Assembly: GCA_030839005.1 (NCBI GenBank)
Contig: JAUZEM010000044.1
Location: 1 to 8,884, forward strand
Length of the DNA: 8,884 bases
DNA from: Actinomycetota bacterium
GTDB taxonomy: Bacteria; Actinomycetota; Acidimicrobiia; IMCC26256; PALSA-610
Direction: 5' to 3'
In this document: positions 1-5,709 of the stretch, in pieces
Position numbering within the stretch: the first letter of the stretch is position 1
How the letters are laid out: every line of letters begins with the position of its first letter
The notes under the pieces: model-generated
The model's input: only the letters and a program-made list of their open reading frames with translations
Told to the model about the DNA's origin: nothing
The model's database searches: none
Translations under genes and position numbers: made by a program

Positions 1-2
1 AC

Positions 3-851
3 GTCGACGGCAAGCTCGGGCTCGCGATCGTGCCCGGCGATCGTGAGGTCAACGAGGTCGCGCTGGCCGCGGCGCTCTCGCCGAAGCCGGTACGTCTGTA
101 CGACGACGACGACTTCGCCGCGCACCCAGAGCTCCCGAAGGGATACCTCGGCCCGCACTACGAGAACGCGAGCGTCGTCGTCGCCGACCCGAGCGTGAAG
201 GCCGCGACCGGGTGGGTCACGGGCGCGAACCGCGTCGACCATCACGTTCGCAACGCGGTCGTGGGCCGCGACTTCGACGTCGACGTGTGGGCCGACATCG
301 TCAGCGTCGTCCCGGGTGATCCGTGCCCGCGCTGCGGCAAGCCGTTGTCGATCGATCGAGGCATCGAGGTCGGCCACGTATTCAACCTCGGCACCAAGTT
401 CAGCAGGGCGTTCGACGCGCATTACACCGACGAGAAGGGTGAACAGCACCCGATGGTCATGGGTTGTTACGGCATCGGCGTCTCGCGCGTCGTTGCCGCG
501 GTCGCGGAGGAGCACCACGACGAACACGGTCTGGCGTGGCCCGCGGCCCTCGCTCCTTACGCGGTGCATCTCATCGTCGTCCCGGGCCGGGGCGAGCAGG
601 CATCCACGGTGATCGCGGAGGCCGAACGCGTCTACGAAGAGCTGCGGGGGCGGGGGATCGACGTGCTCTACGACGACCGCGACGTGAGCCCGGGCGTGAA
701 GTTCGCGGATGCCGACCTCGTGGGAATGCCCGTGCAGCTCGTCGTCGGTGCGAAGGGTGTCGGCCGGGGCGTGATCGAACGGAAGGTGCGCGCAACGGGT
801 GCGCGTGACGAGCTCCCGCTGCGCGACATCACCGATCCCCGGGCGCCGTAA
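3..851 (+). CDS. proS: Prolyl-tRNA synthetase, C-terminal part (5' end lies outside the window)
   Basis: Class II aminoacyl-tRNA synthetase that charges tRNA-Pro with proline in the cytoplasm. The 282 visible residues begin inside the YbaK-like editing (INS) domain that bacterial-type ProRS carries between motifs 2 and 3 (about residues 1-90 of the visible part, including KGYLGP and a GANRVDHH segment). The catalytic core then resumes with CPRCG (108-112) and GHVFNLGTKFS (124-134), followed by motif 3, GCYGIGVSR (154-162), with its conserved arginine. The anticodon-binding domain follows (about 183-282), including DDRDVSPGVKFADADLVGMP. The frame is open to the first base, so the start is upstream. 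The gene ends in TAA 25 bp before the converging stop of the next minus-strand gene. I see no clear terminator hairpin in that gap. Identification is firm; the N-terminal catalytic half cannot be judged. Confidence 0.96.
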   Translation, partial: VDGKLGLAIVPGDREVNEVALAAALSPKPVRLYDDDDFAAHPELPKGYLGPHYENASVVVADPSVKAATGWVTGANRVDHHVRNAVVGRDFDVDVWADIVSVVPGDPCPRCGKPLSIDRGIEVGHVFNLGTKFSRAFDAHYTDEKGEQHPMVMGCYGIGVSRVVAAVAEEHHDEHGLAWPAALAPYAVHLIVVPGRGEQASTVIAEAERVYEELRGRGIDVLYDDRDVSPGVKFADADLVGMPVQLVVGAKGVGRGVIERKVRATGARDELPLRDITDPRAP

Positions 852-876
852 CCCGCGCGTCCCGCGCCGCTTCCCG

Positions 877-1104
877 TCACGACTCCGGCCCGTCGAGCGA
901 CGGTGCGTCGGCCTCGTCGCGCCGGGGACGATGGAGGAGCGTCACCGCGAGGAACGCGCATCCGATGGTGACCAGCGCGATCGCTGCCACCCAGGCCGCG
1001 TCGAATGCCCGGTCGGTGGTCTGGTGAACGATGAAAGCGCCGCCGGCCGCCAAGAACGCGAGCCCGAACAGCAGTTCCACGAAGTCGGTGGGGTGGCGTT
1101 CCAT
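877..1104 (-). CDS. Small two-helix membrane protein, function unknown
   Basis: Encodes about 75 aa with two hydrophobic helices (roughly residues 10-28, ELLFGLAFLAAGGAF, and 38-58, AAWVAAIALVTIGCAFLAV) separated by a short polar loop. A charged, probably cytosolic tail (HRPRRDEADAP) follows. I do not recognise a family. It overlaps the end of the PspC gene: its ATG (1104-1102) shares one base with the upstream TGA (1106-1104), so the two are very likely cotranscribed and translationally coupled. A GTG directly before (1107-1105) is an alternative start giving one more residue and a GTGA overlap. I prefer the ATG because the G-rich ribosome-binding stretch (the complement of 1111-1120, seven G then AA) sits 6 nt from it and only 3 nt from the GTG. 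Its position suggests an accessory membrane partner of the PspC protein; this is inference from context only. Confidence 0.8.
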   Translation of the reverse strand: MERHPTDFVELLFGLAFLAAGGAFIVHQTTDRAFDAAWVAAIALVTIGCAFLAVTLLHRPRRDEADAPSLDGPES

Positions 1105-2441
1105 CACTGATTCCCCCCCGAGGCGTCTCCTCCCGAGGCGTTGGACCCCGAGATGGTCTCGATGCCGCCCGGTTCGAAGCGGCGAACACGCACCTGGCCC
1201 GCGCCGACGCGCAGGTCGAGCTGCAGGACTCCCGGGCCGCTGCCGGCGACGGCGCGCTGGTCGTTCGCGGGCCAGCCGCCCTCTTCGCGTCCGAACAGCA
1301 CGAGGGAGCCCGCGCCCGCGTGCGCATGCACCTCGACCCGCACGGCGCTCGGCACGAACACGACGAGCTCCCCGATCCCGGTCTGGGCGTCGACGGCCGT
1401 CGTGCGATCGGCGAGTGGGAGGTCGCGCAGGTCGAGCTCCAGGTCACCGATCCCCAGCTCGTAGTGGCCCTGCAGCTCCGCGAGCGTGAGCGGTCGATAT
1501 TGGCGGGCGCCGATGCCGCCGCGCAGAGGCACATCGATCGTGCTCGAGATCGCGGTGGCGCCGAGGAGCACGATACCGACGACGATGAGGGCGTGCGCCC
1601 GACCGACGAACGCCGCGGTGACGAGCGCCGCGCCGACCAGGCACGTCGCGATCGCGAGCACCACGGTGAGGTTCACGTCGAGCGCACCGGTGGCTTGGAG
1701 CAGACTCGCGATTCCCGCGCCGATCAGCAGGGCGCTGAGCGTGAGCGGCGTGAGGAACGGGCGCCGTCGCGAAGCGCGCCGCTCGAGCCGGGAGGAGCGA
1801 CGCCACGCGCGAGCCGACGGTGGCGCGGGCCACGGCGAGGTCTGGGTCCACGCGCTCGGCGGCACGGGCGCCGTTTCGGGGAGGGACGCGGTCGCCGTGT
1901 CGGCCGGCGTATCGGTCGGCGCGTCAGTCATGGTCTCGCCCGTCGTCTCGGGCGTCGTCTCGGTCTCGATGCTCTGCGCGCCGGCGCCGGCCTCCTCGCC
2001 GCGTCGCCGAAGGAGAAGGATCGCGAGGCCGCCGCCGATCAGGAGGAGCGGCGCGCCGAAATGGTCGAAGCGAAATCCGTGCGGGAGCAGCCGATTGCTC
2101 GCGACGATGACCCCGATCGCCACCAACGCCAGGCCGAGCAGCATTCCAGTGTCGCGCGAGCGAGCCTTGCGCTCGCCCGGGCCGTCGGCAGGCGCGATCG
2201 CGATCCACGCGACGATGTACGCGGGAACGCCGATCCACATGACGCCGGCGATTACCCACAGAACGCGCACGAGCGTGACGTCGAGTCCGTACGTCTCGGC
2301 GACGCCGGCGGCGACACCACCCAAGATCCCGTTCGCGCGGTCGCGGCGCAACGGACGACGCGCGCGAAAGGGAGGCAACGGAGGAGTGGGCGGCGGGGGA
2401 GGAGGAGGGAGAGGCACGGTTGGGGGCGCATTCATATCCAT
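1104..2441 (-). CDS. PspC-domain membrane protein with LiaF-like (toastrack) C-terminal domain
   Basis: A 445-aa integral membrane protein, probably an envelope-stress sensor or modulator. In order: a proline-rich N-terminus with seven consecutive prolines (residues 12-18); a PspC domain (about 29-88) with the conserved NGILGGVAAGVAETYGLD stretch and its hydrophobic helix (58-83); two more helices (about 99-115 and 130-145); a Thr/Glu/Pro-rich linker (about 150-210) ending in a strongly basic patch (211-228); three helices (about 230-250, 256-279, 283-299). The C-terminal domain (about 312-425) is made of repeated beta strands with GIGDLELDLRDLPL, GIGELVVFVP and GAGSLVLFG, typical of the LiaF/DUF2154 toastrack fold. 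The ATG at 2441 has no strong Shine-Dalgarno; an in-frame ATG at 2435 is possible. It is divergent from a kinase that also carries PspC, which supports a shared signalling role. Domain calls are from sequence pattern only. Confidence 0.88.
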   Translation of the reverse strand: MDMNAPPTVPLPPPPPPPTPPLPPFRARRPLRRDRANGILGGVAAGVAETYGLDVTLVRVLWVIAGVMWIGVPAYIVAWIAIAPADGPGERKARSRDTGMLLGLALVAIGVIVASNRLLPHGFRFDHFGAPLLLIGGGLAILLLRRRGEEAGAGAQSIETETTPETTGETMTDAPTDTPADTATASLPETAPVPPSAWTQTSPWPAPPSARAWRRSSRLERRASRRRPFLTPLTLSALLIGAGIASLLQATGALDVNLTVVLAIATCLVGAALVTAAFVGRAHALIVVGIVLLGATAISSTIDVPLRGGIGARQYRPLTLAELQGHYELGIGDLELDLRDLPLADRTTAVDAQTGIGELVVFVPSAVRVEVHAHAGAGSLVLFGREEGGWPANDQRAVAGSGPGVLQLDLRVGAGQVRVRRFEPGGIETISGSNASGGDASGGNQ

Positions 2442-2504
2442 GGCTGCCAGCGTGCGCTCGATGCGATCGGGCGGCTATCGGGAATCACCCTGACACCGAC
2501 CCGG
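2442..2504. promoter_or_regulatory. Divergent intergenic region between PspC gene and PspC-kinase operon
   Basis: Only 63 bp separate the start codon of the minus-strand PspC gene from the ATG chosen for the kinase, so both promoters must lie here or reach into the coding ends. I see no good -35/-10 pair on either strand. Short features are present: an imperfectly spaced palindrome CGAT-GCG-ATCG (2459-2469) and a repeated ATCGGG (2466-2471 and 2477-2482). Either could be an operator for the adjacent LuxR-type regulator, but both are short enough to be chance in DNA of this composition. No Shine-Dalgarno is evident for either flanking gene, so leaderless or weakly initiated mRNAs are possible. 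Confidence 0.45.
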
Positions 2505-3800
2505 ATGTCCGGCGAGCGGCTCCGGCGCGATCATCTGCGAGTGCCTGCACCGCGCGTTCTCCGTCACCGCGGTCTCACGCGGCCCGAAGAGGGACGCATG
2601 GTCGCAGGCGTGGCCGCCGGGGTGGCCGACGCGTTCGGTCTCGACCCGAACGTCGTGCGCTGCGGCTTCGTGGTGCTGGCGATCGCGAGTGGCTTCGGCG
2701 TGATCGTGTACGGCGTCGCGTGGGCGCTGATGCCGAGCGCGCCCGGTGGAGCCGCACGCCCGAACGCCCGGCGCGGCGACGCGGTCGCGACCGCGGCGTT
2801 CGGCGCGGTGGTGCTCGGGGGGCTGCTGCTGGTACGCGCGCTGGGCCTGTGGCCGGGTGACGTCGTCGTCTGGCCGCTCGCGGCCGCGCTCGTGGGTCTC
2901 GCGTTGCTCGCGATGCGGACCGTACCGAGCGGCGCGACGGTCGAGCTCCCCGATTGGCAGCTGCTGCGGCGTCTCCCGCCCGATGCGGCCGACGCGGTCG
3001 CGGTGCTCGTGGGTACGCGGCGGGGCGCGCTCGCCCGGATCGCGGCCGGTGTCGCGTGCGTCGTCGTGGGACTCACCGCCTTCGTCGTGAGCGTCGACTC
3101 GTGGCGTGCGTTGCGCGGCGCGTTCGTCGCGACCGTCGCGGTGGTGATCGGCGTCGCGCTCGTCGTCGGGCCCGGCGTCTCGCGGCTCGTGCACGCGCTC
3201 GTGGCCGAGCGGCGCGAACGGATCCGCGCCGACGAGCGCGCCGAGGTCGCGGCGCACCTGCACGACTCGGTGTTGCAGACGCTCGCCCTGGTGCAACGAC
3301 GCGCCGACGAGCCGCGCGAGGTTGTCCGGCTCGCGCGCATGCAGGAGCGCGAGCTGCGCGGATGGCTCCTTGCCGGCGATGCCCCGGCCGCGAGCGCGAG
3401 CACGTCGCTGGGAGCTGCGCTCGAGGAGCTCGCGGCGTCGGTCGAGGCCGAGCAGGGCGTGCCGGTCGAGGTCGTGCGCGTGCGCGATTGCGGGATCGAC
3501 GGAACCGAGCCGTTGCGAGCTGCTGCCCGCGAGGCGATCCTCAACGCGGCCCGGCACTCCGGCGCGGCCATCGTGTCGGTGTACCTCGAGGTGGAGCCGG
3601 AGCAGGCCACGATCTTCGTGCGCGACCGCGGACGCGGCTTCGATCCCGACGCCGTTCCCGTCGACCGCGGCGGTATCAGCCAGTCCATCGTCGGGCGCAT
3701 GACCCGAGCCGGCGGGCGCGCCGGCGTGCGTTCGGTTTCAGACGAAGGGACCGAGGTGGAGTTGGTGCTCCCGTTGGCGAAGGTCGGCGAACCGTCATGA
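2505..3800 (+). CDS. Sensor histidine kinase with N-terminal PspC domain
   Basis: A 431-aa membrane kinase of the NarL-partner (HisKA_3-like) class; it should autophosphorylate on His and pass phosphate to the regulator encoded next. The PspC domain is at about 20-80 (EEGRMVAGVAAGVADAFGLD, then helix 53-78), where most kinases have a periplasmic sensor. Further helices lie at about 93-112, 118-137, 176-197 and 205-225. The H-box is HLHDSVLQTLALVQ (251-264), with H253 as probable phospho-acceptor. The ATP-binding domain has the N-box EAILNAARHSG (343-353, N347), the G-box RDRGRGFDPD (373-382) and a final GTEVELVLP (415-423). The start is uncertain: ATG 2505 is used here, GTG 2541 also keeps the whole PspC domain, and neither has a clear Shine-Dalgarno. 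The frame is open far upstream, but that part is antisense to the PspC gene. The stop overlaps the regulator's start (ATGA, 3797-3800). Confidence 0.92.
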   Translation: MSGERLRRDHLRVPAPRVLRHRGLTRPEEGRMVAGVAAGVADAFGLDPNVVRCGFVVLAIASGFGVIVYGVAWALMPSAPGGAARPNARRGDAVATAAFGAVVLGGLLLVRALGLWPGDVVVWPLAAALVGLALLAMRTVPSGATVELPDWQLLRRLPPDAADAVAVLVGTRRGALARIAAGVACVVVGLTAFVVSVDSWRALRGAFVATVAVVIGVALVVGPGVSRLVHALVAERRERIRADERAEVAAHLHDSVLQTLALVQRRADEPREVVRLARMQERELRGWLLAGDAPAASASTSLGAALEELAASVEAEQGVPVEVVRVRDCGIDGTEPLRAAAREAILNAARHSGAAIVSVYLEVEPEQATIFVRDRGRGFDPDAVPVDRGGISQSIVGRMTRAGGRAGVRSVSDEGTEVELVLPLAKVGEPS

Positions 3801-4441
3801 CTGCGAGACGCGCGCGCGTGTTCCTCGTGGATGATCATCAGCTCTTTCTCGCCGGCGTCCGCGCCGAGCTCGGGGAGGTCGTCGACGTCGTCGGCGCGGC
3901 GTCGGATGTAGACGCGGCGATCGAGATGATCCGCGAGCGCGTACCCGATGTCGTCCTGGTCGACGTGCACATGCCGGCCGGAGGCGGCGCGCGGGTGATC
4001 AACGAGGTCGCGAGGACCCATCCCGATGTCCAATTCCTCGCGCTCTCGGTCAGCGACGCGCCGGAAGACGTCATTGCCACCATCCGCGCCGGAGCGCGCG
4101 GCTACGTGACGAAGACCATCGCGCCCGACGAGCTGATCGACGCGATCGCGCGCGTACGTGCGGGCGACGCCGTGTTCTCGCCGCGCCTCGCCGGCTTCGT
4201 CCTCGACGCGTTCGCCGACGTCGCGCCCGCGGCGGCGGATCCGGACCTCGACCAGCTCACGCCGCGCGAGCGCGAGGTGCTGCGCCTCATCGCCCGGGGC
4301 TACGCGTACAAAGAGGTCGCTCGTGACCTGGGCATCTCGGCCAAGACCGTCGAGAGCCACGTGTCGTCGGTCCTGCGCAAGCTCCAGCTCTCGAGCCGGC
4401 ACCAGCTCGCCCGTTGGGCCTCGGATCGCCGCCTCATCTAG
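3797..4441 (+). CDS. NarL/FixJ-family response regulator with LuxR-type HTH
   Basis: A 214-aa DNA-binding response regulator. The receiver domain (about 6-120) has the acidic pair D12-D13 (FLVDDH), the phospho-acceptor D56 in VLVDVHMP, the switch residue S84 (LALSVSD) and the conserved K106 (YVTKTI). After a short linker comes a LuxR-type helix-turn-helix (about 152-207) with LTPREREVLRLIARG, YKEVARDLGISAKTVESHVSSVLRKL. All catalytic and switch residues are present, so it should be functional. It starts at the ATG of an ATGA overlap with the kinase gene; an AAGG about 13 nt upstream is too far to act as a strong ribosome-binding site, so translational coupling to the kinase is likely. The likely targets are its own locus and the divergent PspC gene, as in LiaR/VraR-like envelope-stress systems; the target assignment is inference. 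Confidence 0.95.
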   Translation: MTARRARVFLVDDHQLFLAGVRAELGEVVDVVGAASDVDAAIEMIRERVPDVVLVDVHMPAGGGARVINEVARTHPDVQFLALSVSDAPEDVIATIRAGARGYVTKTIAPDELIDAIARVRAGDAVFSPRLAGFVLDAFADVAPAAADPDLDQLTPREREVLRLIARGYAYKEVARDLGISAKTVESHVSSVLRKLQLSSRHQLARWASDRRLI

Positions 4442-4449
4442 GTGCTCGC

Positions 4450-4477
4450 ACGGTTCGGGCTCGCTACGGTTCGGGCC
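4450..4477 (+). promoter_or_regulatory. Candidate promoter with 11-bp direct repeat before the ligase gene
   Basis: ACGGTTCGGGC occurs exactly twice, at 4450-4460 and 4466-4476, a 16-bp period. The second copy contains most of TACGGT (4465-4470), a match to the TAnnnT form of the -10 element. It ends 7 nt before the GTG at 4478, the spacing expected if the transcript begins at the start codon (leaderless mRNA, common in actinobacteria). No convincing -35 is visible. The repeat could also be an activator or repressor site, or chance. Confidence 0.4.
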
Positions 4478-5551
4478 GTGGCCCTTCCCGTGCATCCTCC
4501 GTTCGAGCCGATGCTCGCCAAGCTCACCCGGGAGATGCCGCCGGCGGGCGAAGTGTCCTTCGAGCCGAAGTGGGACGGCTTCCGCTGCATCGTATTCCGC
4601 GACGGCGACGAGCTCGACCTTCAGTCGCGCAACCAGAAGCCGCTGCTGCGCTATTTCCCCGAGCTACGCGAACCACTGCTCGCGCAGCTTCCGGATCGCA
4701 TCGCGCTCGACGGTGAGATCGTCGTCGCGAACGAGAGCGGCCTCGACTTCGACGCGTTGCAGCTGCGCCAGCACCCCGCCGTGTCGCGCGTAAAGAAGCT
4801 CGCGGCCGAGATCCCCGCGTCGTACATCGCGTTCGATCTCCTCGCGCTCGACGATGACTCACTGCTCGACGTGCCGTTCGGTGATCGGCGCGCCGCGCTC
4901 GAGCGCGTGCTCCAAAAAGCACTCCCGCCGGTGTATCTCACGCCGACGACGCGCGATCGCGATGTCGCGGTCGACTGGTTTTCGCGGTTCGAAGGCGCAG
5001 GACTCGACGGGGTTGTCGCCAAGCCGCTCGCCGACGGGTATCGCCCGGGCAAGCGCACGATGCTGAAGGTCAAGCACGAGCGCACCTGCGACTGCGTGGT
5101 CGCGGGATTCCGCGTGCACAAGGACGGAAAGGGGGTCGGGTCGTTCCTGCTCGGCTTGTACGACGACCACGGCGTGCTGCATCACGTCGGCGTGGCGAGC
5201 GCGATGGCGGCGTCGCTGCGCACCGACCTCGCGCGCGATGTCGAAGACCTCCGGGAGGGCGCGCTCGCCGACCATCCGTGGAAGGACTGGGCCGAGTCGA
5301 TGTCGGAGGCGAGCGCGGCGGGTCAGCGGATGCCGGGCGGCCCGAGCCGGTGGAACGCGACCAAGGATCTGTCCTGGGAACCCCTGCGGATCGAGCGGGT
5401 CTGCGAGGTCGAGTTCGAGGGCATGATGAGCGGCCGGTTCCGCCACAACGCACGTTTTCGGCGCTGGCGGCCCGACAAGGATCCGGGCGACTGCACGTAC
5501 GCGCAGCTCGAGGTCGTTCCGCCGGCCGAGCTGCGTGAGATGTTCGCCTGA
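4478..5551 (+). CDS. ligC: ATP-dependent DNA ligase, LigC type
   Basis: Seals nicks in DNA using ATP through an enzyme-AMP intermediate. From the GTG at 4478 the product is 357 aa, the size of mycobacterial LigC. The nucleotidyltransferase domain shows all superfamily motifs: I, EPKWDGFR with the AMP-accepting lysine K31; Ia, SRNQK (50-54); III, LDGEIV (77-82); IIIa, AFDLL (118-122); IV, DGVVAK (177-182); V, LKVKH (196-200). An OB-fold domain follows (about 201-345), ending near RFRHNARFRRWRPDK (320-334), which fits motif VI. No polymerase or nuclease domain is fused, so this is not LigD. A GTG at 4442, directly after the regulator's stop, would add 12 residues; the MALPVHPPFEPMLAKL start at 4478 fits the family better. 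LigC-type enzymes have been linked to base-excision repair and backup end joining; no Ku gene is in the window. The symbol rests on length and motif pattern. Confidence 0.92.
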   Translation: MALPVHPPFEPMLAKLTREMPPAGEVSFEPKWDGFRCIVFRDGDELDLQSRNQKPLLRYFPELREPLLAQLPDRIALDGEIVVANESGLDFDALQLRQHPAVSRVKKLAAEIPASYIAFDLLALDDDSLLDVPFGDRRAALERVLQKALPPVYLTPTTRDRDVAVDWFSRFEGAGLDGVVAKPLADGYRPGKRTMLKVKHERTCDCVVAGFRVHKDGKGVGSFLLGLYDDHGVLHHVGVASAMAASLRTDLARDVEDLREGALADHPWKDWAESMSEASAAGQRMPGGPSRWNATKDLSWEPLRIERVCEVEFEGMMSGRFRHNARFRRWRPDKDPGDCTYAQLEVVPPAELREMFA

Positions 5552-5611
5552 GGCGCCCGCCCGCAGCGGCATTCGCCCGATTCCTGCCTGGTAGAGGGGG
5601 GCGGTTCGCGC

Positions 5612-5625
5612 TACACTTCTACGGT
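5612..5625 (+). promoter_or_regulatory. Candidate promoter of the rimP-nusA-ylxR-infB operon
   Basis: Two TAnnnT-type -10 candidates lie between the ligase stop and rimP: TACACT at 5612-5617 and TACGGT at 5620-5625. The first would start transcription near 5624, the second near 5632. The -35 region is poor (TGGTAG at 5589-5594 is the best at 17-bp spacing). Either places the hairpin at 5653-5674 inside the operon's 5' leader rather than only behind the ligase gene. Confidence 0.45.
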
Positions 5626-5628
5626 TGT

Positions 5629-5709
5629 ATGGGGCGCCCCGAGGGGCGGGGGAACGTGGGCCGTGGCCCACGTTTTTTCTTGGGATCACGAGGAAGGCGC
5701 GGACTGTGA
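5629..5709 (+). CDS. Possible leader-peptide ORF across the attenuator (tentative)
   Basis: An ATG at 5629 opens a 26-codon frame, rich in Gly and Arg (begins MGRPEGRGNVGRG), that runs through the terminator hairpin and ends in TGA at 5707-5709. That stop overlaps the rimP start as GTGA. If transcription starts near 5624 the ATG is only a few nucleotides from the 5' end, so it would be read with almost no leader and no Shine-Dalgarno. Ribosomes on it would cover the hairpin, and their arrival at the stop would couple to rimP. A frame of this length arises easily by chance in DNA of this composition; only the overlap and position argue for it. Confidence 0.25.
   Translation: MGRPEGRGNVGRGPRFFLGSRGRRGL
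5635..5648 (+). promoter_or_regulatory. GC-rich stem-loop at the start of the operon leader
   Basis: CGCCCC (5635-5640) and GGGGCG (5643-5648) are perfect inverted repeats around GA; in RNA this gives a five-pair stem closed by a CGAG loop. No U-tract follows, so it is not a terminator. GGGGCGCCCC at 5631-5640 is also self-complementary, so alternative folds exist. It could shape folding of the downstream terminator hairpin or protect the 5' end of the transcript. Confidence 0.4.
5653..5681 (+). terminator. Intrinsic terminator or attenuator hairpin in the rimP-nusA leader
   Basis: AACGTGGGCC (5653-5662) and GGCCCACGTT (5665-5674) form a perfect 10-bp inverted repeat with two bases between; in RNA the innermost one or two pairs would open into a 4-6 nt loop. 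It is followed directly by TTTTTTCTT (5673-5681, the first two T being part of the stem). This is a textbook intrinsic terminator, rare in such GC-rich DNA. It lies about 100 nt after the ligase stop and 24 nt before the rimP start, downstream of the likely operon promoter. It could end ligase transcripts, but its place in the leader points to attenuation of the operon itself. Confidence 0.85.
5690..5697 (+). promoter_or_regulatory. Ribosome-binding site deciding the rimP start
   Basis: GAGGAAGG lies 8 nt before the GTG at 5706. It selects this start over the in-frame TTG at 5625, which would add 27 residues encoded by the hairpin leader and has no such site. Confidence 0.75.

Noticed and set aside
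849..900. Shared bidirectional terminator between converging proS and the small membrane gene
   Set aside because: I found no inverted repeat with a T-tract in the 25-bp gap or its edges.
1320..2504. Open frame on the plus strand running in frame into the kinase, giving an apparent 826-aa protein
   Set aside because: It is antisense to the PspC-toastrack gene, has no domain-like sequence, and reflects the scarcity of stop codons in GC-rich DNA. The kinase starts near 2505-2541.
4442..4477. GTG start giving a 369-aa ligase
   Set aside because: The extra 12 residues are encoded by the repeat/promoter-like gap and lie outside the family's usual N-terminus; GTG 4478 gives the typical length.
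2564..4495. Long minus-strand open frame opposite the kinase and regulator genes
   Set aside because: The translation is low-complexity Arg/Ser/Thr/Ala sequence without motifs, whereas the plus strand encodes two proteins with intact catalytic motifs.
5625..5705. In-frame TTG extending RimP by 27 residues
   Set aside because: The extension is encoded by the terminator hairpin leader, has no ribosome-binding site, and the GTG at 5706 has GAGGAAGG at 8 nt.
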